Source: Subdoligranulum variabile (GTDB taxonomy: Bacteria; Bacillota; Clostridia; Oscillospirales; Ruminococcaceae). Taken from it: 64,000 bases of DNA. A program made the translations under genes and the position numbers. Position 1 is the first letter of the stretch. Each line of letters starts with the position of its first letter. Location: contig QAKI01000024.1 in the NCBI GenBank assembly GCA_003343905.1, forward strand, positions 4,747 to 68,746, given 5' to 3'. Positions 50,096 to 58,908 of this stretch are shown in pieces. The notes beneath the pieces were generated by a model. The model did not search any database and was not told where the DNA came from. It worked only from the letters and a program-made list of their open reading frames with translations.

Positions 50096-50184
50096 TACAC
50101 AACACCCCCAATCCAGGTATTGTGCAATTCGCCAGTTACGGGGCTATGCAGCCCCCCCCCCGCGTTTTTACGATGATTCGTCAT
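50095..50184 (-). CDS. 29-residue ORF coupled to tail module 2
   Basis: ATG 50184, product beginning MTNHRKNAGGGLHSPVTGEL and ending HNTWIGGVV, with a run of ten G at 50152-50161. Same length and ending as the ORF at 49395-49484. AAGGAGTTTGAACGAA precedes it. Stop overlaps the module 2 start by one base. Function unknown. Confidence 0.6.
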   Translation of the reverse strand: MTNHRKNAGGGLHSPVTGELHNTWIGGVV

Positions 50185-50212
50185 TTCGTTCAAACTCCTT
50201 TTGGTATTCACC

Positions 50213-50809
50213 TTATTCAAAATACCTTACATTGATAGAACGTGTTGCATCAAGATTTCCAGATCCGTTGACAGTAACCGTTGTGCCTTTCGGAATATTG
50301 CATCCAAATCCGGCACAATGCAGGGAGCCCCATTCACCAAAGCTATGTTTTGTGCAGTTGTCAGCGGAAACCACGTTTGATATTCCATTTCCACTTACAC
50401 TGATTGATGAGCCTTTATATCCGTTGCACTGTGCCCAAATAACGATAACCTTACATGCTTTAGTAGTTGTAAAACTTGTACCACTATAACTTTCTGATGA
50501 CATTTTTGCATCAATGAGCGGTCTTACGCTATCTATCGGCGCACAAATAGATCTTGTTACATGCCCTCCAAGGCCTTGCTGATCAGTATCAGCATTCGGC
50601 AAATAGAAGTATATTCTATTGCCGTCTCCGGGGTTATAAATCCCCACTTTCTGTATAACGGGCTCATACCCATATTCGGGAATCAGCCCGGTTTTTAGCG
50701 TCTTGTCCCCGGAGTAAAAGGTCTTTCCGGCTAAGACATCTTCTGGTGTGGCATTCGCCAGTGCCAGCTTGCCCCCAGAGAGCCCGCCGCCTGCATCCAT
50801 CAGCCCCAT
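50213..50809 (-). CDS. Tail-fibre-like protein, module 1 of three paralogues
   Basis: 198 residues from ATG 50809, set by GGGAGGTGCGCGAT. N-terminus MGLMDAGGGLSGGKLALANA then TPEDVLAGKTFYSGDKTLKT, shared with modules 2 and 3. The C-terminal part (GHVTRSICAPIDSVRPLIDA, SSISVSGNGISNVVSADNC, GTTVTVNGSGNLDATRSINV) differs. Its first 146 bp overlap the end of the upstream baseplate-type gene in another frame, an overlap not seen at the other module junctions. Confidence 0.75.
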   Translation of the reverse strand: MGLMDAGGGLSGGKLALANATPEDVLAGKTFYSGDKTLKTGLIPEYGYEPVIQKVGIYNPGDGNRIYFYLPNADTDQQGLGGHVTRSICAPIDSVRPLIDAKMSSESYSGTSFTTTKACKVIVIWAQCNGYKGSSISVSGNGISNVVSADNCTKHSFGEWGSLHCAGFGCNIPKGTTVTVNGSGNLDATRSINVRYFE

Positions 50810-51803
50810 ATCGCGCACCTCCCTGCTTGATCTGCACAACGACCTCAATGTCGCTTGTCACCGTTTCGAAGATTTTCGCAATGAGCGTGCCATCACCCAG
50901 GGTCAAGTCTCCGCCGTTGATGACCGTCAGTGTGTCCTGCAGCGTCTCATTGGTCGCCTGCACGTCTGTCTGCTCACACATGGCTCCGCTGTACAGTACG
51001 CTGTCAGACTTTACTACCGGGCCTCCGTCTATCGGGACCAGCGCGGCGGTCTGGGTGTTGTCACTCCAGCCGTCCAACAGAAAGGTGGCTTTGTACAGGT
51101 GCGGCATGGCCTTGAAAACGTCTCGATTCTCGCCACCCTCATCGTACACCGATTTCATCATCCACGCCGTGTCACCCTCCACCGCCGCGATAGCCGCCTG
51201 CAGGGCGGCGATCTGCGCTTCGGCGGCATCTTGATGCTCGGCGATGGCGGTGGTCAACTGGGCGAAGTAGGGGGCTGTATCCAGGCTGCCGATGGTCTGC
51301 GCCACGACGCCGCATCGCTCGGTGTCCAGCCGGGTATCGGTGATGCTGGACTGCGTGATGGTGCTGCTGTTAGCCGCCACCGTGATGTCGGCCAGGCCCA
51401 GCTCCCAGATAGTAGCGTCCCGCGTCAGGGCGGGGCGCTGCGGGGAAGAGGACGGCGTGCCCTTGAGGATGTACAGCTCGATGCTGCGCACCGCCAGGCT
51501 GAGGTCCAGCCGTGCCACCACCGTGTCGATACGGGGCGACGTGCCCGCCGCTTCCACCGTCAGCGTGCGGGTGTCGGTCTCGATGCCCATCGCCCCGCGG
51601 ATGTGGCAGATGCCGGGATTGACCTGCACCTGCATACCAGTCCCGGCCACTACCTGCAGGGCGTTGGTCGGCTTGTAGAAGATGCCGTCGGAAAAATACG
51701 CCGCAAAGACAGAGCGCAGAAACTCGCTGTCCACCGCGCGGTCGTACAGCGGCAGGCCCTGCTCGTCGTAGGTGACTTGGCTTGTAAACGGATAAGATTG
51801 CAT
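50664..51803 (-). CDS. Baseplate/tail-fibre base protein, possibly with lost stop codon
   Basis: 379 residues, MQSYPFTSQVTYDEQGLPLY at the start, then RAVDSEFLRSVFAAYFSDGI, VVAGTGMQVQVNPGICHIRG and coiled part AEHQDAAEAQIAALQAAIAA. These are typical of phage proteins that carry the tail fibres (upper baseplate/receptor-binding base). The natural domain appears to end at EVVVQIKQGGAR, near 50810; the last ~48 residues are basic and simply read module 1 in a wrong frame. The other junctions read TAATGGGGCTGATG, whereas here it is TATGGGGCTGATG, so loss of one A may have removed the stop. Confidence 0.75.
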   Translation of the reverse strand: MQSYPFTSQVTYDEQGLPLYDRAVDSEFLRSVFAAYFSDGIFYKPTNALQVVAGTGMQVQVNPGICHIRGAMGIETDTRTLTVEAAGTSPRIDTVVARLDLSLAVRSIELYILKGTPSSSPQRPALTRDATIWELGLADITVAANSSTITQSSITDTRLDTERCGVVAQTIGSLDTAPYFAQLTTAIAEHQDAAEAQIAALQAAIAAVEGDTAWMMKSVYDEGGENRDVFKAMPHLYKATFLLDGWSDNTQTAALVPIDGGPVVKSDSVLYSGAMCEQTDVQATNETLQDTLTVINGGDLTLGDGTLIAKIFETVTSDIEVVVQIKQGGARYGADGCRRRALWGQAGTGECHTRRCLSRKDLLLRGQDAKNRADSRIWV

Positions 51804-52847
51804 TTAGTAGATCAGCCTCGCTTTCTGTAGCTGGGTCAGTTTTTTATCTCCCAGTTCGATTTCCACCGTGTGGTTGTTGCGCTTGAAGGTTTCCCGCACC
51901 GTGACGATGCGGGCCTGCATGGCAAGGCCAATGTCCTCCACAATCACGTCCACCTTGTCGCCCAGATCCCAATCTGTCAGGTAAGCAAAACCCGACGATG
52001 CTGCTTGGATATCGACATTTTGTACGACTTGATAGTTCAGCAGTTCATCCAGCCCCTTCTGCTGCAGACTGGCCAAATATTCCTCTTCAGTTTGCTCATC
52101 GGGGTTCCAACGCTCAGATTTTGCATCCACAAACAAGATTTTTTTATATCCGCCGTTGGACAGGTCTGCATAGGCCAGCTTGCGGTTCTCTTCTCGATCT
52201 TGACCGGCCACGATGGCGTAGTTCTTGTAGTTGGATCGGTCGCTGGAAGCGTCCACCTCGGTCAGGTTACCGAAGCCATCCGAAAAGGTCACGAAGGGAT
52301 TTTCGGTCTGCTCCTGGGTGCGGTCCAGCCCCTGCCAGACCTCGGCCGTGATCGTGCTGGCAGCGTAGTCATACCGGCAGCGCAGGCTGTGCTGGACGGT
52401 CTGCAGCTTGGTGTAGGCCACATCGGCCAACTGGCCGCCGGTCTCCTGCCAGGAGGTTTCGTCGGCCTGCTCCGCCGGGGCGTTGGCCACCGTCAGCAGC
52501 GGGATATCGTCCTTGTATTGGCGCAGCATCGCCACCACCGTGGCCGGGATGCTGCCGCTGGCATAATAGGTGGGGTAGACCACCTTGTCGTTGAGAATTG
52601 CTTCAAGGAAATACCCGGAAAGCTGCACGAAGCGGCCCTTTACGGTCTCTGTCAGTTCCACCTTCTGGATGATGCCGGTTTCGGGGCGGTCAGCGCTGTA
52701 CAGGTAGGCCATGGCCGGGTCGTAGCTGGCCGCGGCAATCTGCACCGAAAACTGCCCGATCTTGTAGTATTCCCGGGTCCATTGCAGGTTAAAGTAGGGC
52801 AGGTAGGCGATGGGCTGAAAGTTGGAATCAAGCGCCAAAAGTTCCAT
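51804..52847 (-). CDS. Siphovirus ReqiPepy6 Gp37-like tail protein
   Basis: 347 residues from ATG 52847 (GGGGGTGTG before it). Begins MELLALDSNFQPIAYLPYFN and LQWTREYYKIGQFSVQI, then GIIQKVELTETVKGRFVQLS, a pattern of the Gp37-like tail-tip proteins that replace the Tal endopeptidase in some siphoviruses. The end VRETFKRNNHTVEIELGDKK is typical. It would sit at the distal tail, bound to Dit encoded upstream, and hold the fibres. No peptidase motif is seen. Confidence 0.8.
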   Translation of the reverse strand: MELLALDSNFQPIAYLPYFNLQWTREYYKIGQFSVQIAAASYDPAMAYLYSADRPETGIIQKVELTETVKGRFVQLSGYFLEAILNDKVVYPTYYASGSIPATVVAMLRQYKDDIPLLTVANAPAEQADETSWQETGGQLADVAYTKLQTVQHSLRCRYDYAASTITAEVWQGLDRTQEQTENPFVTFSDGFGNLTEVDASSDRSNYKNYAIVAGQDREENRKLAYADLSNGGYKKILFVDAKSERWNPDEQTEEEYLASLQQKGLDELLNYQVVQNVDIQAASSGFAYLTDWDLGDKVDVIVEDIGLAMQARIVTVRETFKRNNHTVEIELGDKKLTQLQKARLIY

Positions 52848-52848
52848 G

Positions 52849-53706
52849 TCACACCCCCAAATACTGCTTGTTGTAGCGGATGACGACGTGCAGGTTGTTG
52901 TCGCCATAGTCGGCCTCATACCGCACGGTGTTGGTGCCGGGCGTCATCTGCAAGGCCGTGAACTTACTGCCTCTGTCGGTTTTGTTGAGCACGTTCTGGC
53001 CGTTTTTGGTGATGCGGATGTGCCGCGGGTTGGTGTCAATCTCGACCCGGTCCCCCTTGACCAGCTCGTCGATCAGCCGGACGAAAGCGTCGTCCTTGAT
53101 GATCTTGGGGTTGGTGACGGCGTCGTCCGCCGTCAGGATGATGGTGGGGTAGGCGGGCACGTCGCCGTCATACTGGAACACCACCGACCGACTGAAGTTC
53201 GCCACATCCACCAGTACGCCCAGCATCGGGTGGTCCATGTAGGGGAACCCCCACCGCGGCGTGATGGCGGCGATGTCCTGGCCGAAGTCGTCCACCGATT
53301 GCCAGTAGGGGTTGGCAGCCAAGAAGTAGGCGGACCATGTCTGCGGCTGGTCGATCTGATCGTTCGGGGCCTTGAAAGCTGCCAGCTCGGCGGCCACCCA
53401 GTGGGTCGTGCCCATATAGGTCAGATAGATTTTGTAGTTGTATTTCGGATTAAAAAAGCGTTTGGCACGATCCCGCAAGATCTGGTTTCTGTCCGTGTTC
53501 ATGACAGCAGCTTCCAGTTCCAGGTCACGGGCGGCCACGCGCTTCCCCGTGACGGTGTCTCCGTCATCGGTCGCGCTTTTTTCGGTAAACAGCTCGTATT
53601 CGGGAGCGGCAGCGCCGTCGATGGAGGTCAGGCCCCAGTCGGTCTCGTCGGCAATCAGCTCCGCCCCGTCGCTGCGCACGATGCGGGCAATGACGTCTCT
53701 ATCCAT
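52849..53706 (-). CDS. Distal tail protein (Dit)
   Basis: 285 residues. SPP1/TP901-type Dit layout: N-terminal ring part (DWGLTSIDGAAAPEYELFTE, RVAARDLELEAAVMNTDRNQ, FFNPKYNYKIYLTYMGTTHW) and a C-terminal galectin-like part ending FTALQMTPGTNTVRYEADYG. It forms the hub between tail tube and tip. Its start overlaps the tape-measure stop by one base, fixing the order. Confidence 0.85.
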   Translation of the reverse strand: MDRDVIARIVRSDGAELIADETDWGLTSIDGAAAPEYELFTEKSATDDGDTVTGKRVAARDLELEAAVMNTDRNQILRDRAKRFFNPKYNYKIYLTYMGTTHWVAAELAAFKAPNDQIDQPQTWSAYFLAANPYWQSVDDFGQDIAAITPRWGFPYMDHPMLGVLVDVANFSRSVVFQYDGDVPAYPTIILTADDAVTNPKIIKDDAFVRLIDELVKGDRVEIDTNPRHIRITKNGQNVLNKTDRGSKFTALQMTPGTNTVRYEADYGDNNLHVVIRYNKQYLGV

Positions 53707-56700
53707 CAGCGATCACCTGCCAATCCATACGTTTGCTGTATACGCAGTTTTCGCGCAATCTCATCTGGTGCCTGCATCGGTTGCTCGAAGTAGATGTTCT
53801 GCGTGTGGTTCGTTACCGAAGTTGGGGTTGCGGTCTTACGGGCAGAAGCCGCCACGCCGACCGGCACGGCCAGGCGGCTTTGGGTGGCGACCACCCTGGC
53901 ACGCATGGTAGCGACAAACTGGGCAGGGTCCAAGTTGCCAATAGCGCGCATCATGGCCTGTACTGCGCCAGCAGCCTTATCCTCGATCAGAGGCGTGCCG
54001 TCTTCCAGGCCCAATGCCCAGCCACGCATCATGTTGAGACCGATCAGGTCACGCATGATCCGGGACGGGGAGTGGATCTCTGCCGCCGCCTGGGCTGCGG
54101 CGATGGCTTCCTGCACGGCCGATACCATGGCGTTTACGACCCCTGATTTGCCTGCATTGATGCCAGCAATGATCCCGTTATCCATCTGCAGGCCGATTTC
54201 CTGAGTACCGGTCATGGCTGCGGTCTGCGCGGCGCTTTTGGCTTCATCGATCATTTGGGTCGATGCAGTGCTGGCGTCTTTGGTACTGGCAATTCCTGTG
54301 GCCACTTCTTTCGGGATCTGTGCCCCAATATCCTGCGTGCCAGTCGTCGCCTCTGTGGTGGCCGTTTCCTTGACCGTTGCCATCATCTGCGTGGTAGCAT
54401 CGACCAGTGCGGTGTTCTCCATCATGCCGGTCGCCATGTTGGTGACCATCTGGCTGGCGGCGTTGGTCACTTCGGGCAAGCCGAGTTCGGTTTGCAGGGC
54501 GGTGGCCGCAGCCTGACCACCGGCGCGGTAGACCTCGCTCAACTGCTGCAGCTGGTCGTCTGTAGCGGTACACAGCTCGGCCACTGTGGCGGCGGACTCT
54601 GGCCCGGCATCGCGCAATTCCTGCAGCAGCCCCTGGTCGATGCCGCGCTCCGCCAGGGCTTGTAAGTTGTCCGCCCAGGTGGCAACCGCTTCCTGGTTGG
54701 CCTGCAGGTTGGCGATCATGTCGTTGACCGTCAATTCGCTTTTGGTTTCAATGCGGTCGTACATATTGGTGGCCGCTTCGGTGTAGCTCTGCAGCGCCTC
54801 CTTGCGGCGCTCCATTTCCGCTTCTTCGGCTTCGGCGGCGGCGCGGGTGGCCTCTTGCTGGGCTTGAGCATTGGCGATGATCGTCTGGGCAGTGGTGGTG
54901 TCAATGGCGGCCATTTCCGCATCCAGGGCTGTGCGCTGATCGTTAAGGGCCTGCTCCTGCGCAGCGTAAGCAGCCAGCGTTTCCTTGCTCTGTTCCATCA
55001 GCTCGTTGTACTCGCCCTGGCTGATGATTTTTTGATCCAGCTGGGCGGCCCATTCGGTCTGCATGGTTTCCAGTTCCGCCATATTCTGTCGGATGGCAGC
55101 TTCTTCATCCAACAGCTCGTTGTACCGCTCCTGCCGGGCGGCCACTTCCTCCATGGTCTGCTGGGCCTCGATATATTCCTGTAGCTGATCCGCATTCATC
55201 GAGAGCTGGTCGGCTTCCTCATCATAGGTCAGGCACAGGTCGGCGTACTTCTCGTTGAGTTCGTCGACCATCTCGCCAATTCGCTGTTTCTGGCTGGCGG
55301 ACTTGTTCTCTACACTGTCCAGTTCGCCGAGTTCTTTCGCCAGTTCGCCTGCGGCGTCCGCACTGGCCCGGATGGATTTGAGGTTATTTTCCGCGGCCTT
55401 GGCGTTGCTTTCCTCGCTCTTGGCAAGGTTTTTCTGCTGATTGGCAAGGTCGTCCAGCACTTCTGCCTGCTCGGTGTATGCCTCGCTGTCTGCTGTTACC
55501 CAGTCGTATACAGCTACGGCCCCTGCCGTCACTGCACCAATAGCAACCACTGCCAACCCCACAGGCCCCAAAAGGGTATTGATTGCGGCGCTTAGCGCCG
55601 TGGTGGCCGTGGTCAAGAGTCCCTGTACCACGACCAACGCCCCGCCCTGGGTAGTAAGTACACCATACAGGATAGATACACTTCCAAGCACCTGCCCCAA
55701 GCCACCATGCATAGCTTTGTTCAGTGCCGCGGCTGCCGTATTCGCTGCATAAGCAGCGGTCAGTACACCTAATACTCCCGCAAGCACATCCGCATGAGAT
55801 GCCACCAATTCGATGGCGGGCGCAGCGGCTTTCATGGCCGTTTCAATGCCTTTTCCAAGGCCTTCAATGATCGTTTGAATACTATTGAAACGCGTCTCAG
55901 AAAGGCCGCTATCAATCGCTTCAACAACAGACGTCGTACCGCGCACCACGGCCGTGTTCATATTTGTCCACGCCGTCTTAATACCCGCGGAGGAGGTCTT
56001 GGCAAGTTCCGCAAACCCGCCCACACCGTCGTTCAGCTGGATGAGCCGGTCATTAAACCGGGTAAAGGTGATCTCTCCGTCTTTCAGCGCATTATACAGG
56101 TCCGTTTGTGCGCTCTCGCCCACATACCCAAAGCTCTCCGCCACGCGGTTCAGGGCCAGACCCATGGTTTCCTGCATGGTCTTCCATTCTTCCATCTCGA
56201 ACTTGCCGCGGCTGAGCGCCTGTACATATTGTTCGAGACCGCGGGCCGCACCGTCGCTGCCCGCTCCGCTGGCGAGAAAAGCATTGTTGAGGGCCAACGT
56301 CGTGTCCACAGCCCCGTCCAAGTTGCCAGTCAGGATCGTCAGCCGTTGCGCCGTGCTCACCACAGTGTCCAGCGTGGTGGGAATGCCCTGTATACCATCC
56401 GACAGCCGCTGCACCGCAGCCTGGGCGCTGTCTGCACCATACCCAAGCTGTTCCATCATCAGCGGGAAGCGGTTCATCGTATCGTAGCGGTCGATGGCCG
56501 AATCCAGCGAAGCCGTGACAGCGTTCACGCCCTTTTCGATGAGCTTGAACACGCCGCCGCCTTTGACGATATCCGACAGGCGGCTGGCGCTGCTGACGGT
56601 CTGGTCCAGCTTGGCGGGCACCTTCTCCAACCCGCCGGCGGCGGCCTCCGCGCCTTTGCGGATGGCGGAAAACTGTCGGTTGATGTCGCCGGTTCCGTCG

Positions 56701-56756
56701 GTGAACCCACTGGTATCCATCGCCGTCTCAAAGGTGACCGAGCCATCATACGCCAT
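53706..56756 (-). CDS. Tape measure protein
   Basis: 1,016 residues from ATG 56756 (GAAAGGAGGCGGTTGC before it). N-terminal tape-measure domain (FETAMDTSGFTDGTGDINRQ; LNNAFLASGAGSDGAARGLE; LSRGKFEMEEWKTMQETMG), a long hydrophobic stretch around residues 330-420 (VLAGVLGVLTAAYAANTAAA to VGLAVVAIGAVTAGAVAVYD), then extended Glu/Ala/Gln coiled coils (residues about 440-690). It sets tail length and is ejected with DNA. About 1,000 residues predicts a tail near 150 nm by the usual 1.5 angstrom per residue rule. Confidence 0.93.
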   Translation of the reverse strand: MAYDGSVTFETAMDTSGFTDGTGDINRQFSAIRKGAEAAAGGLEKVPAKLDQTVSSASRLSDIVKGGGVFKLIEKGVNAVTASLDSAIDRYDTMNRFPLMMEQLGYGADSAQAAVQRLSDGIQGIPTTLDTVVSTAQRLTILTGNLDGAVDTTLALNNAFLASGAGSDGAARGLEQYVQALSRGKFEMEEWKTMQETMGLALNRVAESFGYVGESAQTDLYNALKDGEITFTRFNDRLIQLNDGVGGFAELAKTSSAGIKTAWTNMNTAVVRGTTSVVEAIDSGLSETRFNSIQTIIEGLGKGIETAMKAAAPAIELVASHADVLAGVLGVLTAAYAANTAAAALNKAMHGGLGQVLGSVSILYGVLTTQGGALVVVQGLLTTATTALSAAINTLLGPVGLAVVAIGAVTAGAVAVYDWVTADSEAYTEQAEVLDDLANQQKNLAKSEESNAKAAENNLKSIRASADAAGELAKELGELDSVENKSASQKQRIGEMVDELNEKYADLCLTYDEEADQLSMNADQLQEYIEAQQTMEEVAARQERYNELLDEEAAIRQNMAELETMQTEWAAQLDQKIISQGEYNELMEQSKETLAAYAAQEQALNDQRTALDAEMAAIDTTTAQTIIANAQAQQEATRAAAEAEEAEMERRKEALQSYTEAATNMYDRIETKSELTVNDMIANLQANQEAVATWADNLQALAERGIDQGLLQELRDAGPESAATVAELCTATDDQLQQLSEVYRAGGQAAATALQTELGLPEVTNAASQMVTNMATGMMENTALVDATTQMMATVKETATTEATTGTQDIGAQIPKEVATGIASTKDASTASTQMIDEAKSAAQTAAMTGTQEIGLQMDNGIIAGINAGKSGVVNAMVSAVQEAIAAAQAAAEIHSPSRIMRDLIGLNMMRGWALGLEDGTPLIEDKAAGAVQAMMRAIGNLDPAQFVATMRARVVATQSRLAVPVGVAASARKTATPTSVTNHTQNIYFEQPMQAPDEIARKLRIQQTYGLAGDR

Positions 56757-57375
56757 GCAACCGCCTCCTTTCCAACTCAGCCTGCGCCTCCGCATGCCGC
56801 CGCTTGACACGGTCGGCCATGCTCTCCACCTTCCGCGGGCGCGCGGCGGCCTTTGCAGGCAGCGCCACCTGTTTCTGCAGTTTCGCGTAGTGCTCCCGCA
56901 TCTTTTTGTCTTTTATCCCTTTCACGTCCATGGCGCGCAGTTGCATCCGCTGAGCCATGGCCGTGCTGTCCGGCAGGTTTTCGAGCAGGGCCAAAAAAGC
57001 CCACCAGTGCAGGTAAGGAATCTCAATCAGGTCGATCTGGTACGCCTGCCGGAAAGCCGCGTAGATGCAGGATGCGTCCGCATCATACGTCAGGTCATAG
57101 GCGCGCACGGCCTTTTTCCCGCCTTGCTGCTTGTCCTCCGCGTCCGCGTTCTTCCCGCGGCTGTAAAACCAGTTTAAGCGGTCCACCGCCCTCTCGATGC
57201 CGCCCGGCGGCAGTTCTTCAAAGAGTTGCTGCACCCCCAGCACCGTTTTGGCAGCGTCGCTCAAAGTATCATCATCGAGGATCTGCTCGAAGCGGATCAT
57301 GTTGCGGTAGTCGGCATAGATGGGCACGCCGTCGATGGTTTCCGGCAATCCGCCCTCCAACAGCAGGCAGCTCAT
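56746..57375 (-). CDS. Gp15-family tail assembly protein
   Basis: 209 residues. Begins MSCLLLEGGLPETIDGVPIY and YADYRNMIRFEQILDD, with LNWFYSRGKNADAEDKQQGG, YAAFRQAYQIDLIEIPYLHW and WWAFLALLENLPDSTAMAQR, matching the bacteriophage Gp15 family found between tail tube and tape measure. These act as tail assembly chaperones. Overlaps the previous gene by 4 bp and the tape-measure gene by 11 bp. Confidence 0.85.
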   Translation of the reverse strand: MSCLLLEGGLPETIDGVPIYADYRNMIRFEQILDDDTLSDAAKTVLGVQQLFEELPPGGIERAVDRLNWFYSRGKNADAEDKQQGGKKAVRAYDLTYDADASCIYAAFRQAYQIDLIEIPYLHWWAFLALLENLPDSTAMAQRMQLRAMDVKGIKDKKMREHYAKLQKQVALPAKAAARPRKVESMADRVKRRHAEAQAELERRRLHGV

Positions 57376-57758
57376 TTTGCCGCCTTGCGCCGGGTGGCGC
57401 GGTTGGGCTTGTAGGCGGCGAGCCGCTGGGCGTACTGCGCGCCCTGGCTGGTGATGGCGTCGCGCAGGGCGTCCATCACGTCCAGCAGGGTGGACAGGCT
57501 GGTTTTAGGCCCCAGCAGTGCGTTGCAAATCCCGTCGCCAAAGGCCGCGTCGATAAAGTCGGTCAGCAGCCTGCACTGCGCGGCCAGGTGAGCCTGGTAC
57601 GCCTGCAGCCCCTCCATCGTCGCCATGGCGGCGGGATCGGGGTCGGGCGGCAGCGTCGCCGCAGCCCGGTGCATGGTAGCCTCCGCTTCCAGATACCGCT
57701 GCATATCAGCGGGGGATGTTACGTCGAAGTCGATTTCTTTTCCAAGCACGGTAAGCAT
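57372..57758 (-). CDS. Tail assembly chaperone-like protein
   Basis: 128 residues: MLTVLGKEIDFDVTSPADMQ, RYLEAEATMHRAAATLPPDP, FIDAAFGDGICNALLGPKTS and a basic end NRATRRKAAK. Position between tail tube and Gp15 genes and the pattern resemble the DUF6673-type first chaperone subunit. Its ATGA overlap with Gp15 suggests translational coupling rather than a frameshift. The family assignment is tentative. Confidence 0.7.
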   Translation of the reverse strand: MLTVLGKEIDFDVTSPADMQRYLEAEATMHRAAATLPPDPDPAAMATMEGLQAYQAHLAAQCRLLTDFIDAAFGDGICNALLGPKTSLSTLLDVMDALRDAITSQGAQYAQRLAAYKPNRATRRKAAK

Positions 57759-57828
57759 TACAATATCCTCCTTGCGAGTGTGCGGCCCGCCGGTACTGCC
57801 CCGGCGCGATTACTATAAGCCACAGGAA

Positions 57829-57853
57829 AAGGCGGATCGCTACGATCCGCCTT
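57829..57853 (-). terminator. Hairpin after the tail tube gene
   Basis: AAGGCGGATCG, loop of 3, CGATCCGCCTT, followed on the minus strand by TTCCTG. A perfect 11-bp stem with a weak T-run; it probably lowers downstream expression relative to the abundant tube protein. Confidence 0.65.
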
Positions 57854-57859
57854 GGAGAT

Positions 57860-58474
57860 TTACTGATTGTCAGTCTGGGTGTTTTCGGATTTGGCCGCCA
57901 GGGCGGTCTTGCTGCTGCTCTGTGCAGGGGCTTTTGCCGTAGAGGCGACCGCCATTTCCGGTGCCTGGCTGGCCTTCATGACGGCGGGGCTGTAGGTGTA
58001 TTCTTTCGGTGTTCCCACAGCCGTCAGGGTCGCACTCCAGGTCGCGTTGGCCCCGGCTTCGCCGCCCTCGTCGTCCTCCACCGCAATGCTCAGGGAGCCC
58101 TGCTCGCCTTTGCCCGTCAGCATGCAGAAGTACACATACTTTTTGATAACGGACTGGCCGGTGCCATACTTGATGGCGTGGGCCAGCAGCGCCTCCTGGA
58201 AGTCGTCTGCTGCCATCCGGTCGCCCGCGACCGTAAAGGTGCGCTTGGTGCCGGTCTTGGTCTCGGTGGTACCGCTGCGCAGATAGGTACTCTCGGCCGT
58301 GGTGGCCTCCAGCGCGCCGCTCTGCTCGGTCACACCGCCGTCGGCCACGACGTAGTCAGCGGGGCCGGACGCCGAGCCGGAAAAGTCCACGGCCAGCACA
58401 TAGTCGCCCGCCGTAACGATGCCCGCAAATTCAGGGTTCGGCGTTACGTCTTTCATCAGTTCAGACAGTTTCAT
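57860..58474 (-). CDS. Major tail tube protein
   Basis: 204 residues: MKLSELMKDVTPNPEFAGIV, YVLAVDFSGSASGPADYVVA, STYLRSGTTETKTGTKRTFT and SLSIAVEDDEGGEAGANATW, ATLTAVGTPKEYTYSP, the beta-rich pattern of phage tube subunits with an Ala/Ser/Lys tail of about 40 residues. Followed by a hairpin and then the chaperone genes, the usual place. Overlaps the upstream gene by 4 bp. Confidence 0.85.
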   Translation of the reverse strand: MKLSELMKDVTPNPEFAGIVTAGDYVLAVDFSGSASGPADYVVADGGVTEQSGALEATTAESTYLRSGTTETKTGTKRTFTVAGDRMAADDFQEALLAHAIKYGTGQSVIKKYVYFCMLTGKGEQGSLSIAVEDDEGGEAGANATWSATLTAVGTPKEYTYSPAVMKASQAPEMAVASTAKAPAQSSSKTALAAKSENTQTDNQ

Positions 58475-58908
58475 CTTCTGGTTCCTTTCTCAAAATATAC
58501 AAGGCGGCACTGGATCTGGTACCGTCCCACGTCGGGGGCGGCGGTCATCAGGTAGCCGGTGCTCTGTGCCTCGATGCTCTGTACCGTGCGCCCCGGCCCC
58601 AGGTCGGGGAAGTTCCGTTTCCGGGTCTGTTCCTCAAACCAGGCGGCGAGCTGCTCATACAGGGCGCTGTTTGCGATGTTCTGCATGGTATCCGGCCCAT
58701 AGTCCGAGATACTGCGCAGGACAAATTGATATTGCCGCAGGCTGCTGCCGCTGAAATACCGCTGAATGATCTGGCTGGCGGGCGTGGTGTCGATAGAAAA
58801 CGCCACGCTGTGGTCCGGCAGCCAGTCCACCCCCAGCCGGTGGTCCCCCAGCAGGGGGCAGGTCAGCAGATACTGGTGCAGCGCCTCGGCGATGCTCTTA
58901 TACTCCAT
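58471..58908 (-). CDS. Tail terminator-like/minor capsid protein
   Basis: 145 residues: MEYKSIAEALHQYLLTCPLL, DYGPDTMQNIANSALYEQLA, WFEEQTRKRNFPDL and RYQIQCRLVYFEKGTRR. The final strand pattern YQIQCRLVYFEK and length fit the tail-terminator/connector genes that precede the tube gene. Overlaps both neighbours. Confidence 0.75.
   Translation of the reverse strand: MEYKSIAEALHQYLLTCPLLGDHRLGVDWLPDHSVAFSIDTTPASQIIQRYFSGSSLRQYQFVLRSISDYGPDTMQNIANSALYEQLAAWFEEQTRKRNFPDLGPGRTVQSIEAQSTGYLMTAAPDVGRYQIQCRLVYFEKGTRR

Noticed and set aside
57372..57758. Programmed -1 frameshift between the two tail chaperone genes
   Set aside because: The second gene has its own ATG in a 4-bp overlap, and no slippery heptamer is apparent at the end of the first gene.
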